From MW101C3 sp943367595 (GTDB lineage: Bacteria > Cyanobacteriota > Cyanobacteriia > PCC-6307 > Cyanobiaceae): a stretch of DNA of 64,000 nucleotides. The notes under the pieces were generated by a model, which did not search any database, had not been told where the DNA came from, and saw only the letters and a program-made list of their open reading frames with translations. The stretch spans positions 1 through 64,000 of the forward strand of contig CALRJS020000013.1 in the NCBI GenBank assembly GCA_943367595.1. The letters are read 5' to 3'. A program made the translations under genes and the position numbers. Positions 1-8,461 of the stretch are shown in pieces; position 1 is the first letter of the stretch; every line of letters begins with the position of its first letter.

Positions 1-71
1 TCGGTGCCGTAGAGCTGGATGAACTCGGGCAGCGACAGGCCTGCCTGAAACTGGATTCGATTCATGGCCAT
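1..71 (-). mobile_element. IS1595-like transposase, N-terminal piece cut by the window edge
   Basis: Read leftward from 71 (or from the ATG at 65) the frame gives MNRIQFQAGLSLPEF, then IQLYGT, and stays open to position 1. This resembles the N-terminus of IS1595-family (ISXO2-like) transposases, which usually starts with a short phrase of this kind before a zinc ribbon. Only about 23 codons are visible, so no catalytic residue can be checked. It lies just upstream of, and divergent from, a beheaded flavoprotein gene. That fits an element inserted into that gene, but no terminal repeat was identified. Confidence 0.5.
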
Positions 72-140
72 GGCGGGCACTGCTAGTACATGTGTACCAG
101 CTTAGGCGGGAAAGGCCTGCGGACGGAGCTTGCTACCTAA

Positions 141-278
141 TCAAGTTCGATGATGACGGCCATGCTGGCCGCCAAGAACATTCTCAGCGACCAGGCCATC
201 TATGACCCATGGAAGGTCAACCAGGACGCTGAATACATCGAGGCCACAGAGGAGTTCACAGGCGAGGCCACGCCATGA
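141..278 (+). pseudogene. C-terminal remnant of an FAD/NAD(P)-dependent amine-oxidase-like protein
   Basis: An open frame runs from just after a TAA at 138 to a TGA at 276-278. It encodes TAMLAAKNIL, DPWKVN and DAEY, which look like the C-terminus of FAD-dependent amine oxidoreductases where the last helix closes the dinucleotide fold. The N-terminal body is absent, apparently lost to the transposase-bearing segment at the left edge. The stop overlaps the start of the glycosyltransferase by ATGA, so this was probably the first gene of the rightward operon. The family assignment rests on a short stretch. Confidence 0.45.
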
Positions 279-1324
279 CCTCCCCCCACCGCCAGGCGGC
301 CGTGGGCAGCCGGCTCACCTGCGTGGTGGTGATGCCCACCATCGCCTGGGACGGATTCTTCATGGGCTGCGCCCAGCGGGTGCTGGAGCTGCTGGAGACG
401 CCCGAGGGCCAGGCCGACAGCTTCCTGGTGGTGTTCGACGGTGTGCCGCCCGCCGCGCCGGCCTGGTTGGCGCAATCACGGGCACAGCTACTGGCCACCG
501 GCCACCGCTCCGGGCCGGCCGTGGCCCGCAACCTGGCGGCCGAAGGCGCCACAGGCGACATCCTGGTGTTCGTGGATGCCGATGTGGAGCTGCACCCCGA
601 TGCGATCGGACGCCTCCGCCGGCACTTTGAGGACGACCCCCAACTCGATGCGGTGTTCGGCAGCTACGACGACCGCCCCGCCGCCCCCGGGCTGGTGAGT
701 CAGTTCCGCAACCTGCTGCACCACCACACCCACACCAGTCATCCCGGCCCGGCCCGCACCTTCTGGGCCGGCTGCGGCGCCATGCGGCGCAGCCGCTTCC
801 TGGCCCTCGGCGGCTTCGATCGCCGCTACGAGCGCCCCAGCATCGAAGACATCGAACTGGGCATGCGCCTAGCGGCGGCGGGCGGCAGGCTGCTGCTCGA
901 TCCCGCCATCCTCTGCACCCACCACAAGCATTGGAGCCTGCGCTCGATGGTGGTCACCGACATCCGCCAGCGGGCCCTGCCCTGGAGCCGCCTGCTGCGC
1001 CGCCGCCCCCACGGGCCGGTGGGGCTCAACCTCACGCCCGCCGCCCGCTTCAGCGGCCTGCTCACGCTGGTGCTGGTGGCCTGCCTGCTGGCCCTGCCCT
1101 GGGCGCCGCCGGCCGGCTGGGGCGCCCTGGCCTGCCTGCTGGCGCTGCTGGGGCTGAACCGGCGCTTCTACGCCTTCTGCCTGCGGGTGCGGGGGCCGGG
1201 CTTCCTGCTGGCCGCCATCCCGCTGCACCTGCTCTACTTCTTCTATTCCTCGCTCACCTACGCGCTGGTGGCCGTGGAGCACTGGTGGCGGCCAGCGCGG
1301 GCGCCGCAGCCGGCCGCGCCATGA
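275..1324 (+). CDS. GT2-family glycosyltransferase with C-terminal membrane segments
   Basis: A 349-residue GT-A-fold transferase expected to move a sugar from a nucleotide donor to a membrane-linked acceptor. The sequence shows an N-terminal beta-strand phrase (VVVMPT), a DxD-type motif in VFVDADVELH near residue 108, and a GGFDRRYERPSIEDIELG segment near 190-207 that matches the ED acceptor-side motif of family 2 enzymes. The last 90 residues hold two or three hydrophobic helices, so it is probably anchored in the inner membrane. It starts at the ATG overlapping the previous stop and itself overlaps the next start by four bases, indicating tight translational coupling in a glycan operon. 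Confidence 0.85.
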   Translation: MTSPHRQAAVGSRLTCVVVMPTIAWDGFFMGCAQRVLELLETPEGQADSFLVVFDGVPPAAPAWLAQSRAQLLATGHRSGPAVARNLAAEGATGDILVFVDADVELHPDAIGRLRRHFEDDPQLDAVFGSYDDRPAAPGLVSQFRNLLHHHTHTSHPGPARTFWAGCGAMRRSRFLALGGFDRRYERPSIEDIELGMRLAAAGGRLLLDPAILCTHHKHWSLRSMVVTDIRQRALPWSRLLRRRPHGPVGLNLTPAARFSGLLTLVLVACLLALPWAPPAGWGALACLLALLGLNRRFYAFCLRVRGPGFLLAAIPLHLLYFFYSSLTYALVAVEHWWRPARAPQPAAP

Positions 1325-2520
1325 GCGGGGCCACCCGCCCCCGGCTACGGGCACTGGGATTGACGCTGCTGACGCTGCTGGCGCTGCTGGCCTTGGCCGC
1401 CCTGCTGAACGGCCTGCTGTTCGCCTGGCTGTCCCCCGGCGGCGAAATGTACTTGCGGCTGAACGAGTACGGCTACTTCCGCGCCGGCGTGTTCCCCCAT
1501 CCGCAGCTGGCCCTGCGCAAGGGGCTGGAGATCACCGCCCTCAGCGTCTATCCGCCCTATGCCCTGCCGATGTTCGCCCCGCTCTTCCACCCGGGCGGCG
1601 CCGTGCAGGGGCGGGTGGTGATTCAGGTGCTGAGCCTGCTGAGCCTGGGGCTGATCGGCTGGGTGGGCCAGCGGCTGCTGCGGGGAGCCGGTGCGGCCGC
1701 CGGCGTGCTCGGCGCCCTGGCCGGTGCCGCCATCTCCGGCAACAGCAATGCGCTCGCCCATGGCCAGTTCTCGCTGATCTGCATGGGGCTGATCACGGCC
1801 CAGTGGCTGCTGCTGGCGCGCCACCAGCGCATTCCGGCGGGCCTGTGCTGGGCCCTGGCCATGATCAAGCCCCAGATCGCCCTGCCGTTCGCGCTGCCCT
1901 TCCTGCAGACGCGGCGGCTGCGGGGCCTGGTGGTGGGGGTCGCCCTGCTGCTCGCCCTCAGCGCCGTGGCCTTCTGGCACACGGGCGTCACGCCGCTCGA
2001 TTACCTGCAGATCTGGACGCGGCCCCAGTCGATGGACTTCATCCGCGGCGGCAGTCAGTCGTCGGCGGGGGATCTGGCGGACAGCTTCGGCCTGAGCGCC
2101 GCCGCCAGCCAGCTGCTGGTGGCCGGGCTCACCGCCGCCGCCGTGAGCCTGTGGTGGTGGTGCCGCCGCCACCAACCGGAAGACCCGCTGCAGACCGCCG
2201 CCGTCTGCGCGGCAGCCAGCGCCGTGGGCTTCTATCACCTCAACTACGACAACATCCTGTTGTTTCCGGCCCTGCTGATGACGCTGCGGCTGGCGATCAC
2301 GCGGCAGCAGCTGCAGTGGCGGCTGCTGGCGGTGGCCATGGCGCTGTCGCTTTGGACCCCGCAGCGGATCATCGAGCGCGTGCCGCTGGGCGGACAGGCC
2401 CAGTTGGTGCTGTGGTTGCTGGTGGGGGTGGTGCTGGCCCTGCAGGCACCGGAGCTCGATGCAGGCGGCGATCCAGTGGCTCCCATCAGCGCAGCCGCTG
2501 AGCCGGGAGTGCGGCCGTGA
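1321..2520 (+). CDS. GT87-like polytopic membrane glycosyltransferase (DUF2029 type)
   Basis: A 399-residue protein made almost entirely of hydrophobic helices. An early loop carries YPPYALPMFAPLF and a central one AMIKPQIALPFALPF. This layout (a TM1, then a P-P-x-x-x loop and a KPQ loop) is typical of GT87/DUF2029 proteins that use polyprenyl-phosphate sugars on the outer face of the membrane. It starts at ATG 1321, overlapping the GT2 stop by four bases, and its stop overlaps the GTG of the ABC transporter. The assignment is by fold-level pattern, and the sugar is unknown. Confidence 0.7.
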   Translation: MSGATRPRLRALGLTLLTLLALLALAALLNGLLFAWLSPGGEMYLRLNEYGYFRAGVFPHPQLALRKGLEITALSVYPPYALPMFAPLFHPGGAVQGRVVIQVLSLLSLGLIGWVGQRLLRGAGAAAGVLGALAGAAISGNSNALAHGQFSLICMGLITAQWLLLARHQRIPAGLCWALAMIKPQIALPFALPFLQTRRLRGLVVGVALLLALSAVAFWHTGVTPLDYLQIWTRPQSMDFIRGGSQSSAGDLADSFGLSAAASQLLVAGLTAAAVSLWWWCRRHQPEDPLQTAAVCAAASAVGFYHLNYDNILLFPALLMTLRLAITRQQLQWRLLAVAMALSLWTPQRIIERVPLGGQAQLVLWLLVGVVLALQAPELDAGGDPVAPISAAAEPGVRP

Positions 2521-4424
2521 GGCGCGCCCAACCAGCCGCTGCGCCGCCAGCCTCGCCGCCGCCAGCCGGACGCCGCGCGCGAGGCGCACGCCAGTGGCAG
2601 ACCAGATGGCGCGCCGCTCTCCATGCGGTGGGCATTCCCTTCGTGGCCACCACGCCGGTGGCCCGCATGATCCGCGCCACGGCGCGCCAGCAGTGGCAAC
2701 TGCTGGCTGTGAACGTGGTCACCACACTGCTCCTGGCCGTCACGGAGTTCGGCAGCTTCGCGGTGATCTTCCGGGCGGCGGGCCTGCTGGCCGGCGCTCC
2801 CCCCTCCGGCCCCTGGGGGCTGGCCGCCCTGCCCCAGGACACGCTGTTGCTTGTGTATCTCAGCGCCGCCCTGGTGCTGCAGCTGCTGGCCAGCAGCAGC
2901 CGCTACCTGAACGGGATCACGGCCGGCTATTTCGCGGCCCGCTGCCAGGCCTGCATCACGCCGGAGCTGCACCGCCACATCCTGAGCCTGAGCTATGCCT
3001 GCGCCAGCCGGTTCAAGGTGGGCGACCTGGTGCACCGGGCCACGGTGTCGCCCCAGGCGGTGCAGGTGGAGATCGAGCAGCTCGGGCGGATCTGCTCCAA
3101 CCTGGCGCTGGTGCTGGCCTATGTGGCCATCCTGGCGGTGCTGTCGCCGGCGCTGCTGCTGGTGGCGATCGCCCTGGGAGGGGCCGTGGCGGCCCTGCAA
3201 CGCACCATCCGCCCCCGGTTGGCCCGGGCCAGCGGTTTACTGGAGGCGAAGCGACGCGAGGTGGCGGCCCGCATCACCGAAGACATCCAGGTGCTGCGGC
3301 TGCTGCACAGCAGCGCCGCCACCGGCGATGCCCAGCGGCAGGTGGCCGCTCAGATGGCCAGCCTGGAGGCGCCGATGCGGCAGCTGAGCCGCCTGATGAG
3401 CATCCAGGAGCCGGTCAGCGACCTGCTGCCCGTGGTGGCCGCGTTGCTGATCGTGGGGCTCAGCTGGCAGCTGTTCGGCGGCAGCACCGAAACGTTGATT
3501 CCCCAGCTGGTCACCTTTGTGCCGGCCCTGCAGCGGCTCAACCTGCGCCTGATCCAAACCGCTGCCAACTTCAACCAGCTGGCCCAGAACAGCGGCCGGA
3601 TCGAGCAGCTCGACGACCTGCTGCAGACCGGCGACAAGAGCTTCCGGCGCCAGGGTGGCCTCCCCTTCACAGGCCTGCGGCACGGGGTGCGCTTCGAGGC
3701 GGTCGGGCTGCGCTTCGAGGCCCGCGCCGAGCCAAGCCTCAGGGCCATCGACCTGTGGATTCCGGCCGGCAGCACCGTGGCCCTGGTGGGACCATCCGGC
3801 GCAGGCAAGTCGTCGTTGGTGGATCTGCTGGTGGGCCTGCAGGATCCCAGCAGCGGCCGGGTGCTGATCGACGACATTGACCTGCGCAGCCTCGATCTCG
3901 ACAGCTGGCAGCGGCAGCTGGGCGTGGTGAGCCAGGACGTGCTGCTGCTGAACGCCTCGATCCGCGACAACATCGCCTTCGGCAGCGCGGGCAGCAGTGA
4001 GGCGGCGATCGAAGCCGCCGCCCGCACCGCCGGCGCCCACGGCTTCATCAGCGCACTCCCCCACGGCTACGCCACCGCCATCGGCGAGCGGGGCTACCGG
4101 TTGAGCGGCGGGCAGCGGCAGCGGCTGTCGCTGGCGCGCGCCCTGCTGCGCGACCCGCAGCTGCTGATCCTCGATGAAGCCACCAGCGCCCTCGACAGCC
4201 ACAGCGAGCACGGCATCCAGCAGGCACTGGCCGCCTTCCAGGGGCCGCGCACGGTGCTCACGGTCGCGCACCGGCTCAGTTCGATCGTGGAGGCCGATCA
4301 GATCGTGGTGATCGAGCAGGGGCGGATCGTGGAACAGGGGCGCCACCAGCAGCTGCTGGCGGCCGGCGGTGCCTACGCCCACCTCTGGCTGCGGCAGAGC
4401 CGGGCTGGACAACAGGCGGAATGA
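2517..4424 (+). CDS. ABC transporter, fused membrane and ATPase domains (exporter type)
   Basis: A 635-residue half-transporter. Residues from about 50 to 330 carry the membrane helices of a type I exporter. The C-terminal 230 residues are the ATPase: Walker A GPSGAGKSS, Q-loop VVSQDVLLLN, signature LSGGQRQR, Walker B LLILDEATSALD and an H-loop TVAHRLSS are all intact. It probably works as a homodimer flipping a lipid-linked glycan or related substrate. The start is a GTG overlapping the upstream stop (GTGA). The ATG beginning MIRATARQQW (2667) is a possible shorter start, because the first 50 residues are Pro/Ala/Arg-rich. It sits between a GT87-like protein and an epimerase, which supports a glycan-export role. 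Confidence 0.9.
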   Translation: MRRAQPAAAPPASPPPAGRRARGARQWQTRWRAALHAVGIPFVATTPVARMIRATARQQWQLLAVNVVTTLLLAVTEFGSFAVIFRAAGLLAGAPPSGPWGLAALPQDTLLLVYLSAALVLQLLASSSRYLNGITAGYFAARCQACITPELHRHILSLSYACASRFKVGDLVHRATVSPQAVQVEIEQLGRICSNLALVLAYVAILAVLSPALLLVAIALGGAVAALQRTIRPRLARASGLLEAKRREVAARITEDIQVLRLLHSSAATGDAQRQVAAQMASLEAPMRQLSRLMSIQEPVSDLLPVVAALLIVGLSWQLFGGSTETLIPQLVTFVPALQRLNLRLIQTAANFNQLAQNSGRIEQLDDLLQTGDKSFRRQGGLPFTGLRHGVRFEAVGLRFEARAEPSLRAIDLWIPAGSTVALVGPSGAGKSSLVDLLVGLQDPSSGRVLIDDIDLRSLDLDSWQRQLGVVSQDVLLLNASIRDNIAFGSAGSSEAAIEAAARTAGAHGFISALPHGYATAIGERGYRLSGGQRQRLSLARALLRDPQLLILDEATSALDSHSEHGIQQALAAFQGPRTVLTVAHRLSSIVEADQIVVIEQGRIVEQGRHQQLLAAGGAYAHLWLRQSRAGQQAE

Positions 4425-5731
4425 GCGCGCCTGCGGCCGCCGGGGGCGATCCGGTGGCACGGCTGGAGGCGGCCCTGCCGGCTTTGGCGCGAAACCTGAA
4501 CGAGGCCGTGCTGCCGTTCTGGTACCCGCACGTGCTTGACCGGCGATACGGCGGCTACAGCGTGGCGCTTGCTGCCTCAGCGCGGCCGGGGCCGCAGCCG
4601 ACGAAATCCCTGGTGACCCAGGCACGCCTGCTGTGGCTGTTCGCCCGCCTGGCCTCCGGCGAGCAAGCGGCGACGGCGATGCGGGAGGCGGCGGAGCACG
4701 GCTACCGCTTTCTTGTCGGTCGCTTCCTGGACCCGCTGCACGGCGGCTACGTGTGGACGGTGGACGCCAGCGGCAGAGGCGTGGTGGATGGCACGAAGGT
4801 GATCTACGGCCAGGCCTTCGCGCTGTTCGCCCTCTCCGGCTATGCCCGCGCCACGGGCGATCCCGAGGCCCTGGCCCATGCCGGCGAGCTGTTCGATCGC
4901 ATCGACTGCCACGGCCATGACGCCGTCTACGGCGGCTATCACGAACTGTTCGGCGTGGATTGGTCGGCGCCGGCGGCGCGGCGGGCTTCGCCGATCGGCG
5001 GACCGGCAGGCGCCAAGCTCACCAACACCCACCTGCACCTGCTGGAGGCGCTGGCGGAGTACGTGCGCGCCAGCGGCTCCCTGCGGGCACGGCAGCGGCT
5101 GCTGGAACTGATCACCATCCTGGGCAACACCGTGGTGCGGCAGGAGCTGGGCGCCTGCACCGATCAGCACCGGCGCGACTGGACGCCGATCCTCAGCGGC
5201 GGCGGGGCCCTGGTGTCCTACGGGCACGATCTGGAAACCATCTGGTTGCTGGCAGATGCGATCGAAACCGTCGGGCAGTCGAACACGACCTGGCTCGATC
5301 TCTATGGCCGCCTGTTCGATTATTCCTATCGCCACGGCTGGGATGCCGCCCGGGGCGGCTTCTTCTACAGCGGCGGCTTCCATCGCAAGGCGCAGGACCG
5401 CCGCAAGGTGTGGTGGGTGCAGGCCGAGGCGTTGATGAGCAGCCTCACGCTGTTTCGGCTGACAGGGGACGCACGCTACGTGCAGGTGTTCGAGCAGACC
5501 CTGCAGTGGGTGATGGAGCAGCAGACCGACTGGACGGAAGGGGAATGGCATGCCGAAGTGCACCCGGATGGGTCCGTCACCGGTGCCAAGGCCGACCAGT
5601 GGAAGGAGGCTTACCACAACGGCAGAGCACTGATCTTCAGCATCGAGATCATCAACAGCCTGCGGAACGTCCTGAGCAACGACGGACAGGCGAGGAGTGA
5701 GCAAGAGAGGAGTGAACCAGATCAACACTAA
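4421..5731 (+). CDS. AGE-family sugar 2-epimerase/isomerase
   Basis: A 436-residue (alpha/alpha)6-barrel protein of the N-acylglucosamine 2-epimerase/cellobiose epimerase superfamily, which interconverts epimers at C2 of a sugar. Visible features are the opening FWYPHVLDRRYGGY, a THLHLLEALAEY helix (near 205-216), SYGHDLETIWLL (near 265-276) and YHNGRALI near the C-terminus. These carry the histidines that act as general acid/base in the family. It is the last gene of the rightward operon and overlaps the ABC gene by ATGA. It probably prepares or edits a sugar for the transferases upstream. The substrate cannot be inferred. Confidence 0.8.
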   Translation: MSAPAAAGGDPVARLEAALPALARNLNEAVLPFWYPHVLDRRYGGYSVALAASARPGPQPTKSLVTQARLLWLFARLASGEQAATAMREAAEHGYRFLVGRFLDPLHGGYVWTVDASGRGVVDGTKVIYGQAFALFALSGYARATGDPEALAHAGELFDRIDCHGHDAVYGGYHELFGVDWSAPAARRASPIGGPAGAKLTNTHLHLLEALAEYVRASGSLRARQRLLELITILGNTVVRQELGACTDQHRRDWTPILSGGGALVSYGHDLETIWLLADAIETVGQSNTTWLDLYGRLFDYSYRHGWDAARGGFFYSGGFHRKAQDRRKVWWVQAEALMSSLTLFRLTGDARYVQVFEQTLQWVMEQQTDWTEGEWHAEVHPDGSVTGAKADQWKEAYHNGRALIFSIEIINSLRNVLSNDGQARSEQERSEPDQH

Positions 5732-5782
5732 CGCCTGCTGCGTCAACGCTGGGTGCGCAAAAGCCTGGTGCACCAAAGTGCT

Positions 5783-6511
5783 TCACCAAGCATGATTCAC
5801 TTCATATCCCAGCCGAATCAGCGCATCATCAAAACAATCGATGAACAGAGCCTTCAGGCGTTCATCAAAGACCTGAGTCCACTGCTTGACGCGGCCATCC
5901 CTGACATGCCCCAGGGCATCCGTGCCACCGTGAAAGATGCTCACACGTCTGGCAATGGCCACAAGCTCGGGCAAGGCATCCTGCGGATAACCCAAGAAAG
6001 GAAAGATATCAGCCATGTGCTCCATCCCCTCATCTCCAGCCATGTCTTCATATTTGGCTTCAACAATCAAGGGGTTCGAGTATGTCCAAGACAACATCTC
6101 CCGAATCGTACGTCCGCCCTCATGGCGCATTTCAAAAGCAACGGCATCAGCCAGAGAACTGCATCCGCGGATTGCCTGCCGATAGGTCCGCCCGAAAAAC
6201 CTCTTCTGCCGAACGTGGAGCCACGCCTCATCAGAGCGACCGTGATAATGAGCACCTGAGATCAATATGTCCCTGGGGTCACGAATCAGATGAAGGCCTC
6301 GATAGGGTCTGGGCAGGTCAGAGAAGACAAAACGACTATGATCCTGCAGGAACACATGAGCATCGACTGGCAAACCATTTTGCCCACCTTGGTAGAATTT
6401 CAAGCCATAACAAGAGCAGATCTCTGAGAAGAGTTTCTGCATCCAAACGGTGCCAGTCTTGTGGTGGGTTCCCACAAGAATCAAAGGCTGGGGGCAATCT
6501 GCTGGCCTCAA
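5783..6511 (-). CDS. sulfotransferase-family protein (PAPS-dependent)
   Basis: A 242-residue protein with the 5'-phosphosulfate loop THHKTGTVWMQKLF near residue 14 and a downstream LIRDPRDILISGAHYH segment (near 75-90), which supplies the 3'-phosphate-binding Arg/Ser in cytosolic sulfotransferases. It is expected to transfer sulfate from PAPS to a sugar hydroxyl. The only start that uses the full N-terminal strand is a TTG at 6511 that overlaps the upstream stop (TTGA). It is somewhat AT-richer than its neighbours. Last gene of the leftward glycan operon, converging on the epimerase with about 50 bases between stops and no clear hairpin terminator. Confidence 0.8.
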   Translation of the reverse strand: MRPADCPQPLILVGTHHKTGTVWMQKLFSEICSCYGLKFYQGGQNGLPVDAHVFLQDHSRFVFSDLPRPYRGLHLIRDPRDILISGAHYHGRSDEAWLHVRQKRFFGRTYRQAIRGCSSLADAVAFEMRHEGGRTIREMLSWTYSNPLIVEAKYEDMAGDEGMEHMADIFPFLGYPQDALPELVAIARRVSIFHGGTDALGHVRDGRVKQWTQVFDERLKALFIDCFDDALIRLGYEVNHAW

Positions 6512-7739
6512 GCGTTCACACCGGGAAGATCCATGGCCCGGGCAAAGACCGTGGCCATGGCCTCCAGCCCGTGCTCGCGCTCCACCCAGCCGCGGGCGTT
6601 GGTGGCGAGGCGTTGGCGTAGCGCTGGATCGGCAGCGAGGGTGAGGCAGGCGGCGGCCAGGTCCGCCGGACTGTCCGCCAGCAGCAACTGCTCGCCATTC
6701 ACCACGGCCAGACCTTCGGCCCCCTTGGCGGTGGACACCACGGGGGTGCCGTGCTGGAAGGCCTCCAGGATCTTGATGCGGCTGCCACTCCCGGCCCGCA
6801 GCGGCACCACCAGCATCCCGGCCCGAGCGAACTCCGGTGCCGTCTCCGGCACGGGCCCCACCAGCGTCACGCCCGGCACGGCGGCGAGGCCCGCCAGGGA
6901 GGGCGGCAGGCCCACACCCACCACCCGCAGGGTCATGGCGGCATCGGCGGCGCGGAGGAGGGGGAGCACCTCCCCAACAAAGAAGGCCACGCCGTCTTCG
7001 TTGGGGAGGTAATCGAGCGTGCCGAGAAACAACATCCCGCGGGGATCGGCCGCCACCAGGCTGCTTGGCTCAGCCCCTACCGGGCTGCTGGGCTCAGGCG
7101 CCAGCGGGCTGCTGGGATCGGGCACCCCCATGGCGCGGGGCGGCAAGGGCCGCATCACGTTGGGAAGGTGCACAAAGCAACGACCGGGGTAGCGCTGGGC
7201 CAGCAGCCGGCAGTCGGCGGGATTGGCCAGAAACACCTGATCGAAACGCTCCAGCAGCAGCCCACGGAAGCGCTCCATGCGACCCCGCTCCGCCCGCAGG
7301 CGCTCGGCCCGCTCGCTCCGGCCCGCGGCCTGCTCCAGCGCCGCGTACTCCAGATCGCGGGCGCATTCGTCGTCGTCGAGATCCAGCAGCAGGCGCGGCC
7401 GGCGGCTGCCAGCCCCAGGCAGCGCAGCGCCAGCGGGGCCACCACCAGGCGGAAGGCATGGATCAGCCGCAGCGGCTGGTCCGGCACACAGGCGCTCAGC
7501 GTCGCCGCCACCCGCTCGGTCAGCTGCGGCAGCTCATCGGCGGTGATGCGCAGCACGGCTGTGGCGTGGCGCTGCACCCAGCGGCGATCAAACAGCTCGG
7601 AGCGGTCTCCCCACACCGGCAGGTGCACCACGATCACCGGACCCTGCTCCGCCAGCACCTCCAGCACGGCGCTGGCACGCATGGCCGAGCCACCCCCTGT
7701 GGGGCTTGGCAGCACGGGAGTGAACAACAGGGCCGTCAC
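6508..7739 (-). pseudogene. GT4-type glycosyltransferase, interrupted by a frameshift
   Basis: Two frames together make one glycosyltransferase of about 410 residues. The N-terminal frame runs from a GTG at 7739 through TPVLPSPTGGGSAMR and breaks within about 7396-7415. The other frame then picks up LLLDLDDDECARDLEYAALE and continues to 6508 with the donor-binding C-terminal half (FLGTLDYLPNEDGV, then GSGSRIKILEAFQHGTPVVST with the conserved EAF). The break looks like a single-base indel in a GC-rich CCGCCGGCCGC run, so it could be a real mutation or an assembly error. A serine/proline linker with repeated EPSS-type units joins the two halves. Start and stop overlap both neighbours by four bases. 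Confidence 0.75.
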
Positions 7740-8461
7740 GGGGCCACCGGGCTCTGGCTGGGCTCCTGACTGAGTTCCTGGCTGGGTTCCTCGCTGCCCC
7801 CATGGCTGCGGCGCCGTAGCAGCAGCCAGTGCATGGCGGCGGCATAATCGTGCAGGGCGCCAGCCGCGCGGGTGGTGTTGGTGGCATGCACGCGGCGGCG
7901 CACCAGCAGCTCCGGCAGCACACCGGAGGCCAGTGCCAGGGTTTTCGTCCAGCCGATCCAGGCGATGAACTCGCCGCAGGCCACGGCAGGGAAGGGGCCG
8001 GCCGCCTCGAACGCCTCGCGCCTGGCCAGCAGCGCGCTGGGACTCAGCAACGGCTGGGCCGGACGGCAGGGGAAGACGCCAACGGGATCACTGAATTCAT
8101 CGCCATGGCAGAACACCATGGCCAGTTCCGGGTGCGCGGCCAGCCAGCGGCACTGCAGCGCCAGCTTGTCCGGCAGCCAGAGGTCGTCGGCATCAAGCCA
8201 GGCGATCAGCGGGGCCGTGGCCAGCGCCAGGCCGGCGTTGCGGGCGTGGGCGATGCCGCGGCGTGGCTCCTGCACCAGCTGCACGCGGCCGGCGAAGGCG
8301 TCCCGCACCATCGCCACGGTGCCGTCCTCGGAGCCGTTGTCGACCACGATCAGCTCCAGCTCCAACCCCGGCAGCTGGCGGGGTTGCACCAGCACGCTTT
8401 CAAGCGCCGCCGACAGGAACCGTTCGCCGTTCAGCACCGGCACGATCACGCTCACCTTCAT
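7736..8461 (-). CDS. GT2-family glycosyltransferase
   Basis: A 241-residue GT-A enzyme that begins MKVSVIVPVLNGERF, followed by VVDNGSEDGT (near 40) and WLDADDLW (DxD motif, near 95-102), the donor and metal site. The start is the ATG at 8461, which overlaps the stop of the PqqD/HPr-kinase fusion by ATGA. Longer in-frame starts would run into that gene and lack family similarity. The C-terminus is short for the family and ends in a repetitive tail of EPSQ/ELSQ units encoded by near-identical 12-base repeats. It overlaps the next gene by GTGA, so all five leftward genes are probably one transcript. Confidence 0.85.
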   Translation of the reverse strand: MKVSVIVPVLNGERFLSAALESVLVQPRQLPGLELELIVVDNGSEDGTVAMVRDAFAGRVQLVQEPRRGIAHARNAGLALATAPLIAWLDADDLWLPDKLALQCRWLAAHPELAMVFCHGDEFSDPVGVFPCRPAQPLLSPSALLARREAFEAAGPFPAVACGEFIAWIGWTKTLALASGVLPELLVRRRVHATNTTRAAGALHDYAAAMHWLLLRRRSHGGSEEPSQELSQEPSQSPVAP

